The translations under genes and the position numbers were made by a program. A stretch of DNA of 64,000 nt, from the NCBI RefSeq assembly GCF_051195255.1, contig NZ_JBNJLK010000005.1:1-64000 (forward strand), in the 5' to 3' direction. Of this stretch, positions 27,500 through 35,718 are shown in pieces. The first letter of the stretch is position 1, and each line of letters starts with the position of its first letter. Below the pieces are notes generated by a model. That model ran no database searches, was not told the origin of the DNA, and saw only the letters and a list, made by a program, of their open reading frames with translations. The stretch is from Falsirhodobacter sp051195255 (lineage in GTDB: Bacteria; Pseudomonadota; Alphaproteobacteria; Rhodobacterales; Rhodobacteraceae).

Positions 27500-28435
27500 T
27501 TACCCGCCCAGCAGGGCAAGTGCCGTCGCCTCATCGGTGATGAGTCCGTTCATCAGCCGCCCCTTCAGGGCGCCTTCCAGCGCCGTGATCTTGGCCGGTC
27601 CCGCCGCCACCACGACGGTCAGGCCGGGCGCCGCAGGCTCGATCCGGAGGGAGGTGAGGCGGTCGTTCAGCGGCGTGTCGATGTAATGGCCCTCGCGGTC
27701 GAAGGCGTGACCGGTCAGTTCCCCCACGGCCCCCCGCTGTTCCAGTTCCGCCAGATCGGCCGACGTCACGAAGCCTTCGGTCAGAAGCGGCGCCTTCGGC
27801 CCCATCTGTCCGAGTCCAACGACGCGAAGGTCGGCCCGCTGCCCCAGATCCCGCACGGCGCGCACCGCCTGGAGTTTCCACAAGGCGGCCCGTTCCTGCG
27901 CGGAGCCGACGAAAACCGGGGCCGGCATCGGATAATGCGGCGCCCCGATGCGGGCGGCCAGCGTCATGATCACGGCGAACTGGCTGGCGGAGCCGTCATC
28001 GGCGATGTTCCCGATCAGCGACACGAGGCGCTGGTCCGGCCGGGCCACGATCTCCACCTCGGAGGCCATGGCGGTCAGGGTGCGCCCGATGCCCAGTGCG
28101 ACGACCGCGATTTCGGGCCGCGCCAGAAGCGTGTCGAACAGCGCGGCGCCGATGGGGGCCAGCGCACGGACCACGTTGTCGCCAAGGGAAGGGGCCACCC
28201 GTGCCTCGGCCAGGTCGAAGCGGTCGCGCAGACGCGCTTCCAGATCCAGGCAGGCGGCCAGCGGATGTTCCAGCCGCACGCGGACAAGGCCTTCCTGCAT
28301 CGCGCGGCTCACCAGCCGTTGCGCGCGCTGGCGCGAAATGCCCATGCGCTGCGCGATCTGGTCCTGCGTCAGGCCACCGGAATAATACAGCCAGCCCGCG
28401 CGGGCGGCCGCGTCCAGTGGGTCGGTCACGCCCAT
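27500..28435 (-). CDS. SorC/DeoR-type sugar-binding transcriptional regulator of the polyol operon
   Basis: A 311-residue regulator with an N-terminal helix-turn-helix (GLTQDQIAQRMGISRQRAQR, about residues 21-40) and a C-terminal sugar-phosphate-isomerase-like effector domain. The domain's LGIGRTLTAMASEV and VGLGQMGPKAPLL stretches are typical of the SorC family. It lies directly upstream of smoEFGK-mtlK on the same strand, so it probably controls that operon in response to a polyol or a phosphorylated product. ATG 28435 or GTG 28429 may be the start: a ten-codon upstream frame with a strong ribosome-binding site ends in GTGA at the latter. Confidence 0.85.
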   Translation of the reverse strand: MGVTDPLDAAARAGWLYYSGGLTQDQIAQRMGISRQRAQRLVSRAMQEGLVRVRLEHPLAACLDLEARLRDRFDLAEARVAPSLGDNVVRALAPIGAALFDTLLARPEIAVVALGIGRTLTAMASEVEIVARPDQRLVSLIGNIADDGSASQFAVIMTLAARIGAPHYPMPAPVFVGSAQERAALWKLQAVRAVRDLGQRADLRVVGLGQMGPKAPLLTEGFVTSADLAELEQRGAVGELTGHAFDREGHYIDTPLNDRLTSLRIEPAAPGLTVVVAAGPAKITALEGALKGRLMNGLITDEATALALLGG

Positions 28436-28458
28436 CGCGCAGGCCTGTCATGTGTCAT
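28426..28458 (-). CDS. Ten-codon upstream frame overlapping the regulator start
   Basis: AAGGAG at 28470-28465 is followed by three consecutive ATGs. The third, at 28458, has the best spacing and reads MTHDRPARWA then TGA. The TGA overlaps a GTG (GTGA at 28429-28426) in frame with the regulator. The regulator itself has no other good ribosome-binding site. This suggests translational coupling through a mini-frame, but chance occurrence is possible. Confidence 0.4.
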   Translation of the reverse strand: MTHDRPARWA

Positions 28459-28581
28459 CATCATCTCCTTCTCCGGCCCCGGGTTATGGCCGATGCGGGA
28501 AGGCGGGAAAAGCGGTTTCGGCGATATGGCCATTCCCGGCGGATCGTGGCAGCTTTCCCGAAACCGCAAAGGATGCAATCG

Positions 28582-29646
28582 ATGTCAGCCCCCCGAATGC
28601 CCGTGTTTGATGGCCACAACGACTTTCTTCTGCGGTTGCAGCGTGCGCCCCACCGGCGCGAGGAGATCTGGCTGGAAGGCGAGGGTGCGGGCCATCTGGA
28701 CCTTCCGCGGATGAAGCGGGGCGGTTTCGCGGGGGGCATGTTCGCGATCTACGTCCCGTCGCCGCAGCAGGACATGCCGGTGGACCACGCGATGGACACC
28801 CCGCCCTATGACGTGCCGCTGCCGGCGATGCTGGACCCGACGGCGGCGCTGGCCTACGCCACCTCCATGGCCGGTCACCTGATGTGGATGGAGCGGTCTT
28901 CGGCCGGGGCGCTGCGGATCGTGCGCGACGCGGCGGGGATCGAAGGAGCCATGCGCGACGGGGTGATCGCCGCCGTGATGCACATGGAGGGGGCGGAGGC
29001 GATCGACACGGACCTGGACGCGCTGCACGCGTTCCACGCGATGGGCCTGCGATCCCTTGGCCCGGTGTGGAGCCGGCCGACCGTCTTTGGCCACGGCGTG
29101 CCGTTCCGCTTCCCTTCGGACCCCGACACGGGCGAGGGGCTGACCGAGGCTGGCAAGCGGCTGGTACGCGAATGCAACGCGCTGAAGATCATGGTGGACC
29201 TGTCGCACCTGAACGAAAAGGGGTTCGACGACGTGGCCGCGATCACCGACGCGCCGCTGGTCGCCACCCATTCCAACACCCACGCCGTCACGGCGTCCGC
29301 CCGCAACCTGACGGACCGGCAGCTGGCCGTGATCCGCGACACGAAGGGCATGGTCGGCTTGAACTTCGCCACCTGCTTCCTGCGCAGCGACGGACGCCGC
29401 GCCCCCGAAATCGGGTGGGAGCCGGTCCTGCGCCACATGGACCACCTGATCGATCGCCTGGGCGAGGATCACGTGGGCTTCGGATCCGATTTCGACGGAG
29501 CGACGGTGCCCGAAGGCATCGGCGACGTCACGGGACTGCCAGCTTTGCTGGGCGCGCTGCGGGCGCACGGCTATGACGACACGTTGCTGGAAAAACTGGC
29601 ATGGCGGAACTGGATCGCGGTGTTGCGTCGCACCTGGGGACAATGA
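28582..29646 (+). CDS. Membrane dipeptidase (M19, renal dipeptidase family)
   Basis: Zinc dipeptidase family, 354 residues. Metal ligands are recognisable in VFDGHNDFLLR (HxD), VMHMEGAEAID (bridging Glu), LVATHSNTHAV and GFGSDFDGA. Members hydrolyse dipeptides, sometimes with D-residues, and some alphaproteobacterial homologues act on other amides. No signal peptide is visible, so it is probably cytoplasmic. ATG 28582 has AAAGGA about eight bases upstream. It diverges from the polyol regulator and lies 69 bp before glgP; a functional link to glycogen is not evident. Confidence 0.88.
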   Translation: MSAPRMPVFDGHNDFLLRLQRAPHRREEIWLEGEGAGHLDLPRMKRGGFAGGMFAIYVPSPQQDMPVDHAMDTPPYDVPLPAMLDPTAALAYATSMAGHLMWMERSSAGALRIVRDAAGIEGAMRDGVIAAVMHMEGAEAIDTDLDALHAFHAMGLRSLGPVWSRPTVFGHGVPFRFPSDPDTGEGLTEAGKRLVRECNALKIMVDLSHLNEKGFDDVAAITDAPLVATHSNTHAVTASARNLTDRQLAVIRDTKGMVGLNFATCFLRSDGRRAPEIGWEPVLRHMDHLIDRLGEDHVGFGSDFDGATVPEGIGDVTGLPALLGALRAHGYDDTLLEKLAWRNWIAVLRRTWGQ

Positions 29647-29715
29647 TCGCCCCCAACGCTTGACCGGGGGACATTGCCGGTCACATCGTCGGTGGCAACG
29701 ATCACGAGAGTCACC

Positions 29716-32091
29716 GTGTCCGAATCCCTCAAGACCGACATTCTCCGCCATCTGACGTTCACCATCGGCAAGGACGCCGCGAACGCCACGATCTATGACT
29801 GGCGCATGGCGCTGTCGCACGCCATGCGCGACCGCATCATGGAGCCGTGGTTCGCGGCCACCCGCCGCACCTGGGCCGAGGATCGAAAGCGCGTCTACTA
29901 CCTGTCCATGGAGTTCCTGATCGGGCGCCTGCTGGAAGACGCCACGATCAACCTCGGCCTGCACGAGGAGGCGGTGGCGGCCATGGCCGCGCTGGGACAG
30001 GATTTCCACGCCGTGGTGGAGGACGAGCCCGACGCCGCGCTGGGCAACGGGGGCTTGGGCCGTCTGGCCGCGTGCTTCATGGAATCCATGGCGACGCTGG
30101 GCTGCCCCGCCTACGGTTACGGCATCCGCTATGAACACGGGCTGTTCCGTCAAAGCTTCCGCAACGGCGAGCAGATGGAAACCGCGGAAAACTGGCTGGA
30201 CCACCCCCACCCGTGGGAATTCCCCCGCCCCGAGGCCCGCTATGTCATCCCCTTCAAGGGGCAGGTGGAGGTCCGGAACGGCCGCTCCGTCTGGACCCCG
30301 GCCGAGACGGTCCTGGCCGAGGCGCATGACACGCCGGTGATCGGCTGGCAGGGCAAGTGGGCCAACACGCTGCGCCTGTGGTCGGCGCGGCCGACGGGGG
30401 ACTTCAACCTCGAACGTTTCAATAAGGGGGACTATGCGGCGGCGGCGGAGCCGGAAGCGTTGGCCCGCACCCTATCGCGCGTGCTTTATCCCGACGACAC
30501 CACCTATCAGGGCAAGGAGCTGCGCCTGAAGCAGGAGTTCTTCCTGACCTCGGCCGCGCTGCAGGACATCCTGCGCCGCTTCCTGCAAAGCCATTCGGAC
30601 CTGCGCCTGCTGTCGCGGCACGTGGCGATCCAGATGAACGACACGCACCCGGCCATCGCAGGCCCCGAACTGATCCGCCTTCTTGTCGACGATCATGGGA
30701 TGGAGTTCCGGGAAGCGATGCAGGTCGCGCAGCAGGTGCTTGGCTACACCAACCATACCCTGCTGCCCGAGGCGCTGGAGCGCTGGGCCACCTATACTTT
30801 CGGCAACGTGCTGCCGCGCCACATGCAGATCGTGGAACAGATCGACGGCTGGCACCTGGAGGAGAACCGCAGGCGTCCGCATTATGTCGGCATCGTCAAG
30901 CACGCCGAGGTGCGGATGGGCGAGCTGGCCTTCATCACCGCGCACAAGGTGAACGGCGTGTCGGCGCTCCACACGGAACTGATCAAGACGAACCTGTTCC
31001 CGGAACTGAACGACCTGCACCCCAACCGCATCGTGAACCAGACAAACGGCGTCACGCCGCGCCGCTGGCTGAAGATGTGCAACCCCGCCCTGTCGGGGCT
31101 GATCACCGACACGATCGGATCGGGCTGGGAAGCCGACCTTGACCGGCTGCGGGATCTGGAGCCGCATGTGGAGGATCCGGCCTTCCGGCAGGCCTTCGGC
31201 ACGGCCAAGCGCGACAACAAGGTGAAGCTGGCCGCGTGGCTGGAACGGACCTGCGGCGTGGATGTCGATCCCGACGCCCTGTTCGACGTGCAGGTGAAGC
31301 GCCTGCACGAATACAAGCGCCAGCTTCTGAACATCCTGGAAACCGTCGCCCGCTGGAAGGCGATCCACGACAACCCCAACGCGGGGTGGGTGCCACGGGT
31401 GAAGATCTTCGGCGGCAAGTCGGCCCCCGGCTATGCCGTCGCGAAGGAGATCATCCACCTGATCAACGACGTGGCCACTGTCCTGAACAACGACCCCGTC
31501 ACCAGCGACCTGCTGAAGGTGGCCTATCCGCCGAACTACAACGTTTCCATGGCCGAACGGCTGGTGCCGGCGGCGGACCTGTCCGAACAGATATCCACCG
31601 CCGGGAAAGAGGCGTCCGGCACCGGCAACATGAAGTTCATGATCAATGGCGCGCCGACCATCGGCACGCTGGACGGGGCAAATGTTGAAATTCTTAAGGA
31701 AGTAAGCGGGGAGAACTTCTTCCTGTTCGGCCTGACCGCCGAAGAGGTGGTGAAGCGGCGCGAAGACCCCGAACATGCCCGCCACGCCATCGAATCCAGC
31801 CAAGCCCTTAAGGATGTTCTGCAAATGATTGCGGAAGGGCGCTTCTCTCCGGATCAGCCAGACCGCTACCACGCGCTGGTGCACCGCGTCTGGCACCATG
31901 ATTATTTTCTGGTCGCATCGGATTTCGACTCCTACATTGAAACGCAGGGGAAGGTCGATGCGGCCTTCACCGACCGCGACCGCTGGCTCAGGATGGCCGC
32001 GCTGAACACCGCCCGCTCGGGCTTCTTCAGTTCGGACCGGACGATCCGGGGGTACATGACCGACATCTGGGACATCGGTCCCGCGATCTGA
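29716..32091 (+). CDS. glgP: Glycogen/maltodextrin phosphorylase
   Basis: PLP-dependent phosphorolysis of alpha-1,4-glucan to glucose-1-phosphate. About 791 residues, close to the family length. Conserved segments are YYLSMEFLIGRLL, LGNGGLGRLAACFMES, QMNDTHPAIAGPELIR and the PLP-lysine region EASGTGNMKFMINGAPTIGT. The start is uncertain: there is no suitable ATG, and I prefer GTG 29716 (VSESLKTDILRHL) over TTG 29674, whose extra residues look unconserved. It is first in the run glgP-glgB-glgA-glgX-pgm, with a 10-bp gap to glgB. Confidence 0.93.
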   Translation: MSESLKTDILRHLTFTIGKDAANATIYDWRMALSHAMRDRIMEPWFAATRRTWAEDRKRVYYLSMEFLIGRLLEDATINLGLHEEAVAAMAALGQDFHAVVEDEPDAALGNGGLGRLAACFMESMATLGCPAYGYGIRYEHGLFRQSFRNGEQMETAENWLDHPHPWEFPRPEARYVIPFKGQVEVRNGRSVWTPAETVLAEAHDTPVIGWQGKWANTLRLWSARPTGDFNLERFNKGDYAAAAEPEALARTLSRVLYPDDTTYQGKELRLKQEFFLTSAALQDILRRFLQSHSDLRLLSRHVAIQMNDTHPAIAGPELIRLLVDDHGMEFREAMQVAQQVLGYTNHTLLPEALERWATYTFGNVLPRHMQIVEQIDGWHLEENRRRPHYVGIVKHAEVRMGELAFITAHKVNGVSALHTELIKTNLFPELNDLHPNRIVNQTNGVTPRRWLKMCNPALSGLITDTIGSGWEADLDRLRDLEPHVEDPAFRQAFGTAKRDNKVKLAAWLERTCGVDVDPDALFDVQVKRLHEYKRQLLNILETVARWKAIHDNPNAGWVPRVKIFGGKSAPGYAVAKEIIHLINDVATVLNNDPVTSDLLKVAYPPNYNVSMAERLVPAADLSEQISTAGKEASGTGNMKFMINGAPTIGTLDGANVEILKEVSGENFFLFGLTAEEVVKRREDPEHARHAIESSQALKDVLQMIAEGRFSPDQPDRYHALVHRVWHHDYFLVASDFDSYIETQGKVDAAFTDRDRWLRMAALNTARSGFFSSDRTIRGYMTDIWDIGPAI

Positions 32092-32101
32092 AGGACGGGC
32101 T

Positions 32102-34258
32102 TTGAGCAACGAGATCCCGGTCATCGACGTGAACGACGCCTTTGCCATCTGCGAAGGCCGTCATGGCAATCCCTTCGCCGTGCTTGGACCCCATTCGGGC
32201 CGGGTGACGGTGTGGCTTCCGGGGGCGGAGCGCGTCTGGCTGGAGCCGGGGACGGAGGCCCACCCGGTGGAAGGCTTCGCCGGCCTGTTCGTGGGGGAAA
32301 GCCCCGTGCGCGAGTATCGCATCCGCGCGCAGGGCCACGGGGCGGAGTGGGTCCAGGACGACCCCTACCGCTTCGGCCCCGTGATGGGCGAGATTGACGA
32401 ATACCTTCTGGGGGAAGGCACGCACCGCCAGCTGTGGAAGACCCTTGGCGCGCATGTCATGGAACATGGCGGCGTGGCCGGCACCCATTTCGCCGTCTGG
32501 GCCCCGAACGCGCAGCGCGTGTCGGTCGTGGGGGACTTCAACCACTGGGATGGGCGGCGCAATCCCATGCGCGCACGTGGCGCCACCGGCGTGTGGGAGA
32601 TCTTCCTGCCGGGCGTGACCGAGGGCACGTCCTACAAATACGAGATCCGCACCCCTTGGGGTGAGATCCTGACCCAGAAGGCCGACCCCGTCGGTTTCGG
32701 CGCCGAACATCCGCCGCGCACGGCCTCGGTCGTGCGGGACCTGTCGCGGGCCAACTGGTCTGACGACACCTGGATGACGACACGCGCCAAGGTGCAGAAC
32801 GTCGACGCCCCCATTTCAGTCTACGAGGTGCATCTGGGAAGCTGGCGCCGCGCGCCCGGCAACCGGATGCTGTCCTACACGGAACTGGCCGAACAGCTGA
32901 TCGACTATGTCGAATGGATGGGCTTCACGCATATCGAGCTGATGCCCGTGTCGGAATTTCCCTTCGACGGAAGCTGGGGCTACCAGCCGGTCGGCCTGTT
33001 CGCGCCCACGATCCGCCACGGCACGCCGGACGAATTCCGCGCGCTGATCGACGCGGCGCATGGGCGCGGCATCGGCGTCCTGCTGGACTGGGTGCCGGGG
33101 CACTTCCCGTCGGACCCGCATGGCTTGGGGCAGTTCGACGGCACGCCGCTTTATGAGCATGGAGATCCGCGCGAAGGGTTCCACCACGACTGGAACACGC
33201 TGATCTACAATTACGGCCGGCGCGAGGTGATGAACTACCTCACCTCCAATGCCCTGTACTGGCTGGAGGAGTACCATCTGGACGGTCTGCGGGTCGATGC
33301 CGTGGCGTCCATGCTGTATCGCGACTATTCGCGCCCCGAAGGACAGTGGGTCCCGAACCACCTTGGCGGGCGCGAGAATTTCGAGGCCATCGCCATGCTG
33401 CGCGACATGAACAGCGCGGCCTATGGCACCCATCCCGGCATCATGACGGTGGCAGAGGAGTCGACCTCCTATCCCGGCGTGTCGCGGCCGGTGGATCATG
33501 GCGGCCTCGGCTTCGGGTTCAAGTGGAACATGGGCTGGATGAACGATACCCTGTCCTACATCCAGAAGGACCCGATCTTCCGCAAGTATGAACACCACAA
33601 GATGACCTTCGGCCTGCATTACGCGTGGTCCGAAAACTTCATCCTGCCGATCAGCCATGACGAGGTGGTGCACGGCAAGGGCAGCATGATCGCCAAGATG
33701 CCGGGGGAGGGCGACCAGAAGTTCGCCAACCTGCGCGCCTATTACGCCTTCATGTGGGCGCATCCGGGCAAGAAGCTTCTGTTCATGGGATGCGAGTTCG
33801 CGCAGGGGCGCGAATGGACGCATGAACAAAGCCTCGACTGGCATCAGGCCGACCTGCCGCCGCATCGCGGTGTCCAGCTTCTGGTGCGGGACCTGAACAC
33901 GCTGTACCGCGACACGCCGGCGCTGCACCGCCATGACACGCGGCCGGACGGCTTCCGCTGGCTGGAAGCGAACGACCCCAACGCCTCGGTCCTCGCCTGG
34001 GTGCGCCTTGGCGCTCCGGGGGAGCCGATGGTGGTCTTCGTCGTCAACTTCACCCCTGTGGATCGGGATTACCGTGTCGGTTTCCCGGCCGCGGGCCGAT
34101 GGGAGGAAGTGCTGAACACCGATTCCGCGATCTATGGGGGGCAGGATCGCGGAAACTTCGGCGGGATCGAGACCGAGGCTGAACCCTGGCACGGGCAGGG
34201 GCAGTCGGCCCGGATCCGGCTGGCGCCGCTGTCGGCGGTCATGTTCCGACAGTCATAA
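32102..34258 (+). CDS. glgB: 1,4-alpha-glucan branching enzyme
   Basis: GH13 enzyme that creates alpha-1,6 branches in glycogen. The 718 residues comprise an N1 region, a CBM48 (FAVWAPNAQRVSVVGDFNHW), and the catalytic barrel with nucleophile Asp in GLRVDAVASMLY, acid Glu in MTVAEESTSYP and third Asp in LPISHDEVVHGKGSM. The start codon is TTG 32102 with AAGGA six bases upstream. The 3' end lies only 26 bp from glgA, so the glgC gene usually found here in relatives is missing. Confidence 0.95.
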   Translation: MSNEIPVIDVNDAFAICEGRHGNPFAVLGPHSGRVTVWLPGAERVWLEPGTEAHPVEGFAGLFVGESPVREYRIRAQGHGAEWVQDDPYRFGPVMGEIDEYLLGEGTHRQLWKTLGAHVMEHGGVAGTHFAVWAPNAQRVSVVGDFNHWDGRRNPMRARGATGVWEIFLPGVTEGTSYKYEIRTPWGEILTQKADPVGFGAEHPPRTASVVRDLSRANWSDDTWMTTRAKVQNVDAPISVYEVHLGSWRRAPGNRMLSYTELAEQLIDYVEWMGFTHIELMPVSEFPFDGSWGYQPVGLFAPTIRHGTPDEFRALIDAAHGRGIGVLLDWVPGHFPSDPHGLGQFDGTPLYEHGDPREGFHHDWNTLIYNYGRREVMNYLTSNALYWLEEYHLDGLRVDAVASMLYRDYSRPEGQWVPNHLGGRENFEAIAMLRDMNSAAYGTHPGIMTVAEESTSYPGVSRPVDHGGLGFGFKWNMGWMNDTLSYIQKDPIFRKYEHHKMTFGLHYAWSENFILPISHDEVVHGKGSMIAKMPGEGDQKFANLRAYYAFMWAHPGKKLLFMGCEFAQGREWTHEQSLDWHQADLPPHRGVQLLVRDLNTLYRDTPALHRHDTRPDGFRWLEANDPNASVLAWVRLGAPGEPMVVFVVNFTPVDRDYRVGFPAAGRWEEVLNTDSAIYGGQDRGNFGGIETEAEPWHGQGQSARIRLAPLSAVMFRQS

Positions 34259-34284
34259 GAATAAAAGAGGGAGGGGTGAGCCGG

Positions 34285-35718
34285 ATGGCGAAGGCGATAC
34301 GGGTTCTTTCGGTGGTGTCGGAATGCGTACCGCTTCTGAAAACGGGCGGATTGGCGGATGTGGCGGGGGCCTTGCCCCGCGCGCTGGCCGTGAAGGGCGT
34401 GGCGATGCGGGTGCTGATGCCCGCCTATGCCAAGCAGCGCTGGCGGCTGGACGGCATGGACGTCCTGCTGCGCGAAGAGGACCTTTTCGGCGGTCCCGGC
34501 ACCGTCTATGGCGGCGTGATCGGCGGGATCGACTTCCTGCTTCTGGACGCGCCCCATCTGTATGACCGCGAGGGCGGCCCCTATTCCGGTCCCGCCGGCG
34601 ACTGGGAGGATAACCCCCAACGGTTCGCGGCCCTGTCCTGGGTGGCTGCCCAGATCGCCCGCCGTGGCCTGTCGGACGGCTGGCGCCCGCAGATCCTGCA
34701 TTGCCACGACTGGCAGGCGGGCTTTGCGCCGGCCTATCTGGAATGGGGCGGGCCGCGGGACGTCAAAAGCATCATCACCATCCACAACATCGCCTTCCAG
34801 GGCTGGGCCCCGGCGCAGCTTCTGAACGAACTGCGCTTGCCCGCGCAGGAATTCCACGTCCACTCGCTGGAATACTACGGCGGCCTGTCCAGCCTGAAGG
34901 CCGGGCTGGTGACGGCCGACCGCATCACCACCGTGTCGCCCAACTACGCGATCGAACTGATGCGGCCGGAATTCGGCATGGGCCTGCAGGGCGTGCTGGC
35001 CGAACGGGCGGACATCGTCAGCGGCATCCTCAACGGGGTGGACACCACCGTCTGGTCGCCCGAGGCGGAGGAGCGTCCCTACAGCTTCGACAACCTGCGC
35101 GGCAAGATCGAGAACCGCGAAACCCTGTGCGCCGCCTTCGACCTGGAGGTTCCGGGCCCGCTGGCCATCGTGGTCAGCCGCATGACGGACCAGAAAGGCA
35201 TCGACCTTCTGCCCGAGGTGCTGCCCGAATTCATCGAAGCCGGGGGCGGGGTCGCCATCCTCGGTTCCGGCGATCCAGAACTGGAAAGCGCGATGCGCGC
35301 GCTGGAGGTCCGCTATCCCGATCGCGTCGGCGTGCGCGTCGGCTATGACGAGGGGTTGAGCCACCTGATGTTCTCGGGCGGGGATGCGGTGCTGGTGCCG
35401 TCGCGGTTCGAACCCTGCGGCCTGACGCAGATGTACGGGTTGCGCTATGGCACGCTGCCGGTGGTGGCGCATGTGGGCGGTCTGGCCGACAGCGTCATCA
35501 ACGTGAATCCGGCCTCGATGATCGCGGGGGCGGCGACAGGGTTCACCTTCTCCCCCACCACCGCGGACGCCTTGGCGGGGGCGTTGCGGCGTCTGGTGCG
35601 GTTGTGGCACGAACCCGACCACTGGGCGCAGGTGCAGCGCAACGCGATGCGCCACCCGGTGGGCTGGGAAGCCTCGGCCGAGGAATATGTGGAACTCTAC
35701 GCGGATCTGGTCCGGTGA
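34285..35718 (+). CDS. glgA: Glycogen synthase (ADP-glucose type)
   Basis: GT5 starch/glycogen synthase that uses ADP-glucose, 477 residues. The nucleotide-sugar motif KTGGLADVAGALPRAL is near the N-terminus, and the C-terminal GT-B domain has SRFEPCGLTQMYGLRYGTLP. ATG 34285 is chosen because GGAGGGG lies eight bases upstream; the GTG at 34276 overlaps that site. Its TGA overlaps the glgX GTG (GTGA at 35715-35718). The enzyme needs ADP-glucose, yet no glgC is in this operon. Confidence 0.95.
   Translation: MAKAIRVLSVVSECVPLLKTGGLADVAGALPRALAVKGVAMRVLMPAYAKQRWRLDGMDVLLREEDLFGGPGTVYGGVIGGIDFLLLDAPHLYDREGGPYSGPAGDWEDNPQRFAALSWVAAQIARRGLSDGWRPQILHCHDWQAGFAPAYLEWGGPRDVKSIITIHNIAFQGWAPAQLLNELRLPAQEFHVHSLEYYGGLSSLKAGLVTADRITTVSPNYAIELMRPEFGMGLQGVLAERADIVSGILNGVDTTVWSPEAEERPYSFDNLRGKIENRETLCAAFDLEVPGPLAIVVSRMTDQKGIDLLPEVLPEFIEAGGGVAILGSGDPELESAMRALEVRYPDRVGVRVGYDEGLSHLMFSGGDAVLVPSRFEPCGLTQMYGLRYGTLPVVAHVGGLADSVINVNPASMIAGAATGFTFSPTTADALAGALRRLVRLWHEPDHWAQVQRNAMRHPVGWEASAEEYVELYADLVR

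Noticed and set aside
29674..29715. TTG 29674 as the glgP start.
   Set aside because: GGGGGA is only three bases away, and the added 14 residues show no family pattern; kept as an alternative only.
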